From Gp6-AA40 sp036742665 (GTDB lineage: Bacteria > Acidobacteriota > Vicinamibacteria > Vicinamibacterales > UBA2999): a DNA stretch of 16,542 nucleotides. The stretch spans positions 1 through 16,542 of the forward strand of contig DAINQP010000139.1 of assembly GCA_036742665.1 (NCBI GenBank), given 5' to 3'. Positions 1 to 6,874 of this stretch are shown in pieces. How positions within the stretch are numbered: position 1 is the stretch's first letter; each line of letters opens with the position of its first letter. Position numbers and translations under genes: made by a program. Below the pieces are notes generated by a model. It was not told the DNA's origin, ran no database searches, and was given only the letters and a program-made list of their open reading frames with translations.

Positions 1-1099
1 AGGCATCGTCGTTTTGGCCTTCCGTGTTGTCGTTGTCCTGGCGCGAATACCCGATCGAGGTTGACCACTGACTGTTCCAGTTGTGGTCCAGGAACACCAC
101 GCTGCCGGTGATCGGGATCGCCTCACCCGTGATCGGGCTGCGGAGATCGCCGGGGTTCGGAGCGATACCGACGTCCACGGGGGAATCGTTCATGTAGTTC
201 TGGATGCCCTCGCCGAAGACGAACTGCAGCCGCAATGTGGTCGCGCCGCCGAATTTCACGTTCGAGCTGAGATTGACTCCCCAGCGCGTAGCACTGCCTG
301 ACAGATCGAACTGGTCCTCCAGTACGTCGTCCCATTTGATTCGGCCGAGCAGACCGGCAGCCTCGAAATAGCCTCGCTTGCCGCCGAATCTGTACTCTGC
401 CGAGAGATCGGGAAGCGGAGAGCGGCCGCGTACGTTCTGCAGCTCGATGCGCTCCTGGAGCACGCCGGCATCTCCCGACGCGCCTGGACGTTCGAGCGCC
501 ACGGTCAGGCGCGTGTCGCCCTGGATCGGCATCCACCGCACCTGTACGTTGCGGAAGAACACCATGCCGGTCGGCCCCCAGTACTCGAGCGAGTTGGGGA
601 ACACATCGATGTCCATGAACGGACTCCACGTCTGGCCGGCGCCGAACGCGCCGAGCTCTCCGTATGCGTGCCGAAGCCTGAATGTCGTCTGGCCCTCGTC
701 GACGCCGGTGCCGAACAGCTCGAACTCGAAGGTCGTCTTCAAGTCGCCGAGATCGGTCGGCGTCGTGGATCTCACACCGACGCGCGTCTGCCGCACGCCC
801 GCGAAGGTGCTGCCATCCTTCCCGTACTGGTCCTCGAAGGCTGGCAGGCGCGTGACCCGCATGGTGTCGAACCAGTTCGGATGGATGTTGGTGAAGTTTT
901 CGCCGAAGTCGAGCATCACAAACCCGTAGACTTCGAGGCTCGGCTTCGATTTCGACGCGGCTTGCGCGCCTGCGCCGGCCGCTTCCCCGCTGCCGCCGGG
1001 TTCGCTCTGCGCACGCGCAGTCGAAGGGGCCCCCAGAGACAGGTACGCGATCAGCAGCCATCCTACGACGGCGTACCGTTTTATCCGTGGTGGTCTCAT
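1..1099 (-). CDS. DcaP-like outer-membrane porin, partial (C-terminus beyond window)
   Basis: The frame is open from the ATG at 1099 to the left edge without a stop: 366 codons are visible and the C-terminus is missing. Residues 1-30 are a signal peptide ending in ARA before QSE, followed by a short Gly/Ala/Ser linker to about residue 53. The barrel starts at LEVYGFVMLDFGENF (55-69). A block at 140-189 with RLRHAYGELG, GQTWSPFMD and WGPTGMVFFRNVQVRW resembles the DcaP trimeric outer-membrane transporter family, known for diffusion of small anionic substrates such as dicarboxylates. AAGGAG lies 8 bases before the chosen ATG; an in-frame ATG two codons upstream (1105) is the alternative start. 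The gene follows the amidohydrolase by under 30 bases on the same strand, so it is probably the last visible member of that operon. The family call comes from motif recognition; the substrate is unknown. Confidence 0.78.
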   Translation of the reverse strand, partial: MRPPRIKRYAVVGWLLIAYLSLGAPSTARAQSEPGGSGEAAGAGAQAASKSKPSLEVYGFVMLDFGENFTNIHPNWFDTMRVTRLPAFEDQYGKDGSTFAGVRQTRVGVRSTTPTDLGDLKTTFEFELFGTGVDEGQTTFRLRHAYGELGAFGAGQTWSPFMDIDVFPNSLEYWGPTGMVFFRNVQVRWMPIQGDTRLTVALERPGASGDAGVLQERIELQNVRGRSPLPDLSAEYRFGGKRGYFEAAGLLGRIKWDDVLEDQFDLSGSATRWGVNLSSNVKFGGATTLRLQFVFGEGIQNYMNDSPVDVGIAPNPGDLRSPITGEAIPITGSVVFLDHNWNSQWSTSIGYSRQDNDNTEGQNDDA

Positions 1100-1128
1100 C
1101 GTCATCTCTCCTTCTCCGACGGGATCCG

Positions 1129-2247
1129 TTAGTGCACGTTGGCCCGTTCCCAGGCGCGTACTCGTAGGCGAGCGGCATCAAAGATCCGCTCGTAGTTGCC
1201 CTTGCGGACTTTCAGGCTGGCCTCGCTCGTCAGCTGTTTCCAGACGGGCGCCCAGATGTCGTACACGGCGTAGTACGGGTCCGGTCCAGACGGTGCGACG
1301 GTGTCGGTCCCGAACAGGAAACGGTCCGGATAGCGATTCAGGATGTTCACGACTCGCGCCGTCGCTTCCGGCGTCGCCACGGCATACTTCGCGACTTCGT
1401 CCCACGAAATATCGAAGGCCACGTGGTTGAGCGCGGGATCGGTGAGCATCGCCTCGACGACCTGGACTTGCGCCGGGTTCCGCTCGGCCGCCTCTGCCGA
1501 TGCACTGACCGGATGCACGATCCGGCCAAGGCCCATGTGGGCCCAGATGATCGAGGTCTTGGGATGACGCTTGAGCAGCGCCTTCATCTGCGCCAGATAG
1601 ACCGGCTCGGTATCCGGTTTCGCGAACGGCATGTCCACGTCGTTGTGGATGATCACGGCGAGGCCCACGTCGCCCGCAAAGTCGAGGATGCGATCGAGCG
1701 CGGGATTGGTGAGGCTGGCGGTCTCGCCGGGAATCTTCCCGGAGACGAACTCTTTGTGAATCGTGAACTCGCCGATGCCCGAGAAGACGCCCGGGAAGGT
1801 CTCCAACACCCGGCGGATGTGATCGACACCGTACATGTCGGCGGGATTGAAGCCCGTGATCATCGGATCGAAGCGGGCCTGCTCTTCTGCGGAGAGCAAT
1901 CGATACACGCTGGCGATGTAGGCGTCGGTGAACGAGTAGTAATAGAGCGGCGCGTCGCTCTGGAGGTAGTAGGTCGGCGCGAAGTCACCGGAGTTCGCAT
2001 ACGACCAGTGCTGCTGGAGGGGAATCCCGAACAGCGTCGAACGGGTCACGCGCGTGCCCATGATCTTGAGGAAGTCGCGGGGACTGATGCCGCGCTGCAC
2101 GTAGTTCGTCAGATGGAAGTGCGAGTCGTTAAACTCGTTGCCGCGCGCAGTGGTTTGCGCGCGGATCACGCCGAACAGCGACGCGAAGAGGAGCGTGACG
2201 ACGCCGAACGCGAACGACAAGCGGCGGAGAAAATAATCACTTGTCAT
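1129..2247 (-). CDS. Exported amidohydrolase (Amidohydro_2 superfamily)
   Basis: This is a 372-residue metal-dependent hydrolase. Residues 1-30 form a signal peptide or membrane anchor ending VIRA, so the enzyme should act outside the cytoplasm. The TIM-barrel metal ligands are visible: DSHFHL gives His43 and His45, IIHND gives His201, WAHMG gives His237, and FGTD gives Asp315. Glu160 in GIGEF may be a further ligand. This is the pattern of the amidohydrolase 2 family, which includes decarboxylases and lactonases as well as amide hydrolases, so the reaction cannot be named. The ATG at 2247 has AAGAGAG about 6 bases upstream. It starts 27 bases after the stop of the DUF3011 barrel gene and ends just before the DcaP-like porin, which suggests one transcript and a substrate that enters through the porins. 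Confidence 0.88.
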   Translation of the reverse strand: MTSDYFLRRLSFAFGVVTLLFASLFGVIRAQTTARGNEFNDSHFHLTNYVQRGISPRDFLKIMGTRVTRSTLFGIPLQQHWSYANSGDFAPTYYLQSDAPLYYYSFTDAYIASVYRLLSAEEQARFDPMITGFNPADMYGVDHIRRVLETFPGVFSGIGEFTIHKEFVSGKIPGETASLTNPALDRILDFAGDVGLAVIIHNDVDMPFAKPDTEPVYLAQMKALLKRHPKTSIIWAHMGLGRIVHPVSASAEAAERNPAQVQVVEAMLTDPALNHVAFDISWDEVAKYAVATPEATARVVNILNRYPDRFLFGTDTVAPSGPDPYYAVYDIWAPVWKQLTSEASLKVRKGNYERIFDAARLRVRAWERANVH

Positions 2248-2274
2248 AGCCGGCTCTCTTGATGCGGGTCCTCA

Positions 2275-3870
2275 CTAGAACAGAACCGAGAACGCAGCGG
2301 AAAACGTCGTGCCGTCCTGACCGGCGGTGTAGTAGCCGAAGGTGCTGCTCACCGGCGAACCGTTGACGTCGATCAGCTGCAGGTTCAGGCGGATGTTCCG
2401 TGTATCAAACGGGTAGAAGTTCATGCCGGCCAGATACTCGGACGCGTTACCGAAGCCCGCATTCTTGTCGCCGAAGATTTGCGAGGTTGCGCCGTAGAGC
2501 TCGACCTTCTTCGGCAGCGGATAGAACGCGGCCTGAACGTAGTAGCCACGATCGAGAATCGAGTCGACCGGTAACACACCATCGGCTTGGAAGTTGTCGA
2601 GCCAGCGGTGATAGATCTCGGTCTGCAGAAAAATCCCGCGATACTTCAGGCCGGCATCGAACGACAGGATGCGGAAGTCCACGAGATCGATGGTTACGCC
2701 AGGCGTCAGCGCTCCGCGATCGAACACGTTCACGCTGTCCGCGAGTCTTAGCGTGGTATTCGTCGTCGCGCCGGTGGTCGTGTCGGTGTATCGCTGCTCG
2801 CGGCTTTGCGTCGTCGAGACCCCAAAGCGCGTGGCGACGTGCTCGTGCCATTCGTAGTCGCCGTAGCCGCCGCGCGGCCCGAACTCCTTCGTCGTCGGCA
2901 TCCACCACGCCGAGCCGCTGGTGGTGTATCGGCGATCCAGTTCGACGGCTGTGACACCGAGTTGGCTGTTGCTGTTGCCAACCATCGCGTTGTACCAAAA
3001 CCCGGGGAACGCCTCGCCCTGAGCCCAGACACCGGATCCGAAATACGGCCGAAAGAACTCGTCGGCCAGCACGCGGTCGTGACCCAGCCAATACGGATGC
3101 GACCCCTGGAGCGAGCGGGTGCCCGGGTTTCCGGCGATGCCGGCGTAGACGCTGAATTTGCGGCTGAACTGGTAGCCCAAGTTGATAAAGATGGCGCGCT
3201 GGTCGGTCGCGTTCACGGTCCAGAAGAACACGGTGTAGATCAACTTCGGGTCGGCCAGCCAACCCTTCAGATAGACGATGATGCGGTGTGGAAACACGTC
3301 GTTGCGAGCGTCGGTCGAACGCTCGTTGCCGAGGTGATCGATGAACGTCTGCGAGGCGGGCGTCTGGTCGATGAACCGCACCAGCCCGTAGCCACTGATC
3401 GCCAGCTCACCGAGCTTGGTGCGAGCCACAAGAAAGCCATCGCCGGGATCGAACTCGCCCCACGTCTCGATGCGCGGCGTCGGCTCGCGTGGGCTCTGAG
3501 GTGCCGAGGTCGGGTCCACTGTCACTTGCTGTGTCAACCCACCGAAGGCGAACTCGCCGCTGCATCGTTCCGTCACCCAGACTCCTCGCTGGTCATAACC
3601 CCACGTGCGGCCAAGCAAACAGTCCCCGGGGCCATTCGACTTGATCAGCACCACGCCGGCAGACGTATCGCCCGTGCAGTACGTCCGTTCAGCGGAGTTC
3701 GCGACACATGTCACGCGCAGTAATGCAGCCGCGGAGGTGGTGCCCGATTCCGATGGCGAAGGTGATTGAGCGGCCGTGGCGACTGTTCCCAACAGCGCGC
3801 ATATCGCCGACGCGATTCCGATTCGCGTGACACGAGTCGCCAGCCACAACTGTCGTGAGCCCAGATGCAT
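2275..3870 (-). CDS. Outer-membrane beta-barrel protein with N-terminal DUF3011 domain
   Basis: The product is 531 residues when started at the ATG at 3870. A longer frame reaches 4020, but its extra 50 residues are polar and would bury the signal peptide (residues 1-34, ending VATAAQ). Residues 52-107 match DUF3011: four cysteines (55, 65, 84, 103) and the run LLGRTWGYDQRGVWVTERC, likely two disulfides in the periplasm. From about residue 135 to the end there are alternating aromatic strands (VYAGIAGNPGTRS, YYVQAAFYPLPKKVELYG, LAGMNFYPFD), and the chain ends in FSVLF. A terminal Phe is typical of BAM-inserted barrels. The barrel resembles phosphate-selective or OprP-like porins in style, but I cannot assign a named family to it. 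It is the first gene of a close-packed set with the amidohydrolase and the DcaP-like porin, after a 255-bp gene-free interval. Confidence 0.8.
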   Translation of the reverse strand: MHLGSRQLWLATRVTRIGIASAICALLGTVATAAQSPSPSESGTTSAAALLRVTCVANSAERTYCTGDTSAGVVLIKSNGPGDCLLGRTWGYDQRGVWVTERCSGEFAFGGLTQQVTVDPTSAPQSPREPTPRIETWGEFDPGDGFLVARTKLGELAISGYGLVRFIDQTPASQTFIDHLGNERSTDARNDVFPHRIIVYLKGWLADPKLIYTVFFWTVNATDQRAIFINLGYQFSRKFSVYAGIAGNPGTRSLQGSHPYWLGHDRVLADEFFRPYFGSGVWAQGEAFPGFWYNAMVGNSNSQLGVTAVELDRRYTTSGSAWWMPTTKEFGPRGGYGDYEWHEHVATRFGVSTTQSREQRYTDTTTGATTNTTLRLADSVNVFDRGALTPGVTIDLVDFRILSFDAGLKYRGIFLQTEIYHRWLDNFQADGVLPVDSILDRGYYVQAAFYPLPKKVELYGATSQIFGDKNAGFGNASEYLAGMNFYPFDTRNIRLNLQLIDVNGSPVSSTFGYYTAGQDGTTFSAAFSVLF

Positions 3871-4125
3871 TGAGCTCGTTCTGGAGCACCTTTCATGCCC
3901 GCGGCTGCAGCGTGCGTGCGAATCTGTCGATTCGTCAGGTTTTCTGGTGGAATGTGCGGGGTCGCTGGAGAATGTCGGCCACGGCGGCGCGAGTGGCTCA
4001 CGCACCGGTGAGCGGTCCACCCTCCGGAATATCGGAGTTCACTGCGAGGTATCGAGGATCAGCGAAGCGCGAGAGAGGAGCACCGGGAACCTCCAGCATT
4101 TCGGAGGTGGGCCGAGAGAATAGTG
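3871..4125. other. Gene-free interval, likely promoter region of the barrel-amidohydrolase-porin operon
   Basis: These 255 bp separate the STAS gene stop from the barrel gene start. I see no convincing coding frame on either strand; the open frames here are antisense to, or upstream extensions of, the neighbours. A weak dyad, ACCTCC at 4089-4094 and GGAGGT at 4103-4108, lies just after the STAS gene and could end its transcript, but no T-run follows on the minus strand. The interval is the longest break in the minus-strand run, so it most plausibly holds the promoter for the downstream set. I cannot point to clear -35 and -10 boxes. Confidence 0.4.
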
Positions 4126-4488
4126 CTATGACTGACCGAGCCAGAGCCGTGCGTTCACGAGATCCATCTCGTCAAAATACTCGACTGGGGCTCGTCGCAG
4201 ATCCGCGGCCGCGAACATCAGCGCGAGATCGCGCCAGCGCTCGTCGCCAACGATCGCAATGCGCGCGATCGAGTCGCCGTGCCGCACAAAGAAACTGAGA
4301 TCACTCCAGTTGTCTTGCGAGTCCCAACCGGCGAACCCGTCGAGCACGAACAACAGGCGGACGGGACCGAGGCGCGACACTTCGTGGAGGATCTGCTCCT
4401 GACAGCGCTGGAGCTCCGCCTGCCGCAGCTTGTTCCGAAGCTCGATGCGAAAGATGTTGTCGCGTTCGTGATGCAGTTCGATGGACAT
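4126..4488 (-). CDS. SpoIIAA-like / STAS-SEC14 domain protein
   Basis: This is a 120-residue soluble protein with no signal peptide. The fold pattern is that of the SpoIIAA-like family (PF11964): an N-terminal strand pair (MSIELHHERDNIFRIELRN), a central hydrophobic strand VRLLFVLDGFAGW, then the strand RIAIVGDERW, helix LALMFAAADL, strand VEYFD and a terminal helix ending ARLWL. Members are small cytoplasmic or membrane-associated proteins of unclear function, possibly lipid or anti-sigma related. The ATG at 4488 fits the family N-terminus; a TTG ten codons upstream (4518) is possible but less likely. The ribosome-binding site is poor, and a small GCGCC/GGCGC hairpin (4496-4510) sits just upstream of the start. 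It follows the TauE-like gene by 57 bases on the same strand and may share its transcript. Confidence 0.8.
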   Translation of the reverse strand: MSIELHHERDNIFRIELRNKLRQAELQRCQEQILHEVSRLGPVRLLFVLDGFAGWDSQDNWSDLSFFVRHGDSIARIAIVGDERWRDLALMFAAADLRRAPVEYFDEMDLVNARLWLGQS

Positions 4489-4545
4489 TGTGAATGCGCC
4501 GAAGGGGCGCCCAGTCAATGCCGTCGTGGCAAGAAACGTGCCCCG

Positions 4546-5268
4546 TCAGGTCAGCGCTGCGAGGAGAAACAATCCGGCGCCGCTGACGAACAAGCCGACG
4601 TGGACGACGGTGACAAACCGGCGGGTGTCGAGCCTGGTGTTGATCGCACGGCCGAGTGGAATGGCCAGCAGCACTGCGGGAAGCGACAGCAGGTAGTAGC
4701 GAGTAACGGGTGCGGTCCACAGTCCCGCGACCCAGTAGCCCATCATGCCGACGAGACTGGCCGGCAGGAAGTAGCCCTGCAGCGTCGCGCGGAAACGTTC
4801 CGGCGTCCAGCGTCGCAGTGAACCGTACACGACGAGCGGCGGACCGTTCATGCCGTACGCACCGCCGAGCACTCCGGCACTGACGCCAAACAGCCAGGCC
4901 AACCGATCGTCGCTCAAGTGGTAGGCCCCTTGCCGCAACAACGAGAGCGCGGCGAAGGCAGCGACGAGAAGACCCAATGCCCCTTTCACAACCGGCTCCG
5001 GAACTGTACGGAGGAGGAACAACCCTAGCGGGATACCGAGGATGGTGAAGCCCACGAGCCACAGGACGCTCCGAACATTGACGTGCTGCCAGTCCTGCGC
5101 GAGGACGATGATCGCGACGGTGATCGACACCAGCACCGCCACCGGCGCAGCGATCTCGACTGGCAGCACAAACGCCACGAGCGGTACAGCAATGAGCGCT
5201 TCACCGAATCCGAGCGCCGAACGTACGAGCGTGGCGCAGAAGAACACCGCGACAACAAAGAGGGTCAC
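4546..5268 (-). CDS. TauE/SafE-family membrane permease (putative anion/sulfite exporter)
   Basis: The 240-residue protein is almost entirely hydrophobic, with about seven or eight membrane segments. The N-terminal signature LVRSALGFGEALIAVPLVAF (residues 14-33) and the repeat-like LFGVSAGVLGGAYGMNGPPLVVYG in the second half are hallmarks of TauE/SafE permeases (PF01925). These export sulfite, sulfoacetate or other organosulfur and organic anions; the substrate here is not determined. The start is a GTG at 5268, immediately after the TAA of the DUF6152 gene (5271-5269) with no spacer. No independent Shine-Dalgarno is evident, which implies translational coupling. The length is typical for the family and nothing looks truncated. 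Confidence 0.9.
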   Translation of the reverse strand: MTLFVVAVFFCATLVRSALGFGEALIAVPLVAFVLPVEIAAPVAVLVSITVAIIVLAQDWQHVNVRSVLWLVGFTILGIPLGLFLLRTVPEPVVKGALGLLVAAFAALSLLRQGAYHLSDDRLAWLFGVSAGVLGGAYGMNGPPLVVYGSLRRWTPERFRATLQGYFLPASLVGMMGYWVAGLWTAPVTRYYLLSLPAVLLAIPLGRAINTRLDTRRFVTVVHVGLFVSGAGLFLLAALT

Positions 5269-5643
5269 TTAGCGCCCGTAAAGGCGCATCTCCTTGCCGT
5301 CGGGCAACACCACGCGCTCGAGCCTGATGATCTTCTGGCCGTCGGAGAACCGATAGCCGGTGCCGGTGATCACGTCGCCCGGCTTGACCGTGCCCTTGGT
5401 CCAGCCGTTCGCCTCCATCCGGTTGATCGCCGGGCCACCCACCAGCCACTTCTCCACTTTGCCGTCATCCGTCTTGACCTCGAGGGTCATCATCGGGTGC
5501 GGATTCTCCCAGGCGAAGTCCGTCACCGTGCCTTTCACCGTGACGAGCTGCGCATAACTCACCGGCCAGGAGTGGTGTGCCGACAGCGGGACGGCAGCAA
5601 GGATCAGTGCAAAAACCACCGCCGCCGCGAGTGAGGTCTTCAT
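5269..5643 (-). CDS. DUF6152 family exported protein
   Basis: This is a 124-residue protein with a signal peptide (residues 1-22, MKTSLAAAVV through PLSA). The mature protein begins HHSWPVSYAQ. The AHHS opening, the VKGTVTDFAWENPHPMMTLEV strand region, the VEKWLVGGPA stretch and the closing GDVITGTGYRFSDG match the DUF6152 pattern, a small periplasmic all-beta protein common in Acidobacteriota and Proteobacteria and without assigned function. The two N-terminal histidines and the NPHP motif might bind metal; that is inference. AGGAGG sits about 9 bases before the ATG at 5643, a strong ribosome-binding site. The frame stays open upstream to 6039, but that part is antisense to the bactofilin gene and not credible. 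It heads the unit with the TauE-like permease. Confidence 0.88.
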   Translation of the reverse strand: MKTSLAAAVVFALILAAVPLSAHHSWPVSYAQLVTVKGTVTDFAWENPHPMMTLEVKTDDGKVEKWLVGGPAINRMEANGWTKGTVKPGDVITGTGYRFSDGQKIIRLERVVLPDGKEMRLYGR

Positions 5644-5676
5644 GGTGATGCCCTCCTGGGCAGATTCTAGCAGCCC

Positions 5677-5817
5677 GTGCTCGCCGCGAACTCGATCGCC
5701 GGGCAGGAGTTGAGCTCGATCGGCACGCTGTTTCTCGTGAGTTCCCACAAGCGGGCCGGTGGCCGAGACGCGGACGTGCTGCGCGAGATGCGCGCGTTTC
5801 TCGGCCGCCTGCACTAA
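5677..5817 (+). other. Short orphan open frame, possible gene remnant
   Basis: A plus-strand frame preceded by an in-frame TAG runs from a GTG at 5677 to a TAA, giving 46 residues (VLAANSIAGQELSSIGTLFL followed by a polar helix ending FLGRLH). Its composition is protein-like, with a hydrophobic strand and then a charged helix, which resembles the C-terminal tail of a larger enzyme. There is no ribosome-binding site and I do not recognise a family. It may be a decayed gene end or chance. It lies in the 258-bp divergent region between the DUF6152 gene and the bactofilin gene, which must also hold both of their promoters. Confidence 0.2.
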
Positions 5818-5901
5818 GGTCCGTCTCGTAAACTCGGTGGTGATCCGCACCCCTAACATTCGAGGCGCGGGGAACCGAGAAGATACCGGGGGACGTGTGC
5901 A

Positions 5902-6288
5902 ATGAATAACGGCGAACAGCAGAAGGACACTCGAGTGGCGACCTTCGGGATATCTGTAACGATCAAGGGGGAAATCAAAGGCGCTGAAGATCTGACGATT
6001 GACGGTCAGGTCGAAGGCAAGATCGAATTGCCCGAACACACTTTGACCATTGGCCCAAATGCCACGGTGATGGCCGACATTACTGCGAAAGTGGTGACGG
6101 TGTTCGGAGCCGTGATCGGCAACGTGGTGGCGCGCGAGAAAGCCGACATCCGTAAGACGGCGTCGGTCGAGGGCTCGCTAAGCTGCGGCCGCCTGGCGGT
6201 GCAGGAAGGCGCCAAGATCAACGGCAAGATCGACACCCGGAACCGGCCGACGGCGGCCGACCGCGCCAAGGCCGAGAAAGCCGCGTAA
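5902..6288 (+). CDS. Bactofilin (polymer-forming cytoskeletal protein)
   Basis: The product is 128 residues. After a short polar N-terminus it has the bactofilin core (PF04519): ISVTIKGEIKGAEDLTIDGQ, VEGKIELPEHTLTIGPNATV, then repeats with Gly at regular spacing (VFGAVIGNVVA, VEGSLSCGRLAVQEGAKING). These form a right-handed beta-helix that polymerises without nucleotide, usually at the inner face of the membrane, in cell shape, stalk or polar scaffolding. The charged tail (TAADRAKAEKAA) after the helix is typical. The ATG at 5902 is preceded by a G-rich stretch (GGGGGA) about 9 bases upstream as a weak ribosome-binding site. It is the first gene of a plus-strand run with the DoxX-like gene and the giant coiled-coil gene. 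Confidence 0.93.
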   Translation: MNNGEQQKDTRVATFGISVTIKGEIKGAEDLTIDGQVEGKIELPEHTLTIGPNATVMADITAKVVTVFGAVIGNVVAREKADIRKTASVEGSLSCGRLAVQEGAKINGKIDTRNRPTAADRAKAEKAA

Positions 6289-6351
6289 GTTTCACGTCGA
6301 TTGGGTCCCTCCTCGTTCGTCGTCTCAATGAAGGCGAGAATAGGAGGGACC

Positions 6352-6741
6352 ATGAATATTCTGCTCTGGGTGCTTCAGGCTCTGCTGGCTGCTGCGTTCT
6401 TGGCGCACGGCCTGCTCCTCCTCGTGCCACCGGCTGATATCGCCGCACAGATGTACGCCTCCCTGCCGCGCTCGTTCTGGGTGTTTCTGGGCGTGGCAGA
6501 AGTGGCGGCCGCTATCGGCATCACGCTGCCTGGCGCGACACGTATCCAACCCTGGCTCGTGCCATCGGCAGCGGCCGGCATCATGTTCGTGATGGTGTCA
6601 GCCACGATCTGGCACATCGTTCGGGGAGAAATCAGCTCCGCAGCCACGACGCTGGTACTGCTGGCCATGGCCACGTACGTCGCCTACATGCGCTGGCGGG
6701 TGCGTCCGATTCGCTCGCGGTCAGCGAGCGTCAGCGTGTAG
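6352..6741 (+). CDS. DoxX-like integral membrane protein
   Basis: This is a 129-residue protein with four predicted membrane helices, at about residues 2-24, 42-60, 66-88 and 98-115. The first helix, MNILLWVLQALLAAAFLAHG, and the following SLPRSFWVFLGVAEVAAAIG are characteristic of DoxX/DoxX_2 proteins. The family is widespread and poorly defined functionally; some members take part in respiratory or redox-linked complexes. The ATG at 6352 has AGGAGG five bases upstream, clearly better than an in-frame upstream start at 6301. It follows the bactofilin gene by 63 bases. A 7-bp dyad downstream may terminate its transcript. Confidence 0.82.
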   Translation: MNILLWVLQALLAAAFLAHGLLLLVPPADIAAQMYASLPRSFWVFLGVAEVAAAIGITLPGATRIQPWLVPSAAAGIMFVMVSATIWHIVRGEISSAATTLVLLAMATYVAYMRWRVRPIRSRSASVSV

Positions 6742-6748
6742 GTCCCAC

Positions 6749-6777
6749 GGTCGAGCTCGGTGGAGACGAACTCGACC
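6749..6777 (+). terminator. Hairpin after the DoxX-like gene, possible terminator
   Basis: GGTCGAG (6749-6755) and CTCGACC (6771-6777) are a perfect 7-bp inverted repeat with a 15-base loop, starting 8 bases after the DoxX-like stop codon. No T-run follows, so intrinsic termination is uncertain; in GC-rich bacteria such hairpins can still mark transcript ends. Confidence 0.35.
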
Positions 6778-6788
6778 AGCAGTAATAT

Positions 6789-6870
6789 CCCCACGAATCG
6801 AGACCTGTGCAGGTGAATCCCCTATCGACCGATAGACGGTGACGCAGCCGGTTCTCGTAACTTCGTGGGG
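6789..6870 (+). promoter_or_regulatory. Dyad-rich leader overlapping the ribosome-binding site of the giant coiled-coil gene
   Basis: CCCCACGAA (6789-6797) is the exact reverse complement of TTCGTGGGG (6862-6870). The second arm covers the G-rich stretch that serves as Shine-Dalgarno just before the ATG at 6875. Between the arms are two more dyads: ACCTG/CAGGT (6803-6814) and CTATCG/CGATAG (6822-6835). A weaker CGGT/GCCG pair (6837-6850, one wobble) completes a picture of one closing stem around up to three small hairpins. As RNA this could hide the start site. As DNA the short palindromes could instead be operators. It matches no riboswitch class I recognise, and it is not a tRNA. Confidence 0.35.
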
Positions 6871-6874
6871 GTTC

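Noticed and set aside
123..1181. Minus-strand open frame of 352 residues overlapping the DcaP-like porin
   Set aside because: It is very Arg-rich, has no family features and overlaps the amidohydrolase end. The other frame on the same strand gives a signal peptide and clear porin motifs.
3871..4020. 50-residue N-terminal extension of the DUF3011 barrel protein
   Set aside because: It would place polar Ser/Arg-rich sequence before a clear signal peptide. The ATG at 3870 gives a normal exported protein.
4089..4108. ACCTCC/GGAGGT hairpin after the STAS gene as an intrinsic terminator
   Set aside because: It has a six-bp stem with an 8-base loop and no T-run on the minus strand, too weak to call on its own.
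5644..6039. N-terminal extension of the DUF6152 protein up to 6039
   Set aside because: It runs antisense through the bactofilin start, while a strong AGGAGG and a signal peptide mark the ATG at 5643.
6789..6870. tRNA-like cloverleaf before the giant gene
   Set aside because: The 82-base span has a closing stem and internal hairpins, but no T-loop consensus, no anticodon arm of normal size and no discriminator/CCA end. It is better viewed as an mRNA leader or operator region.
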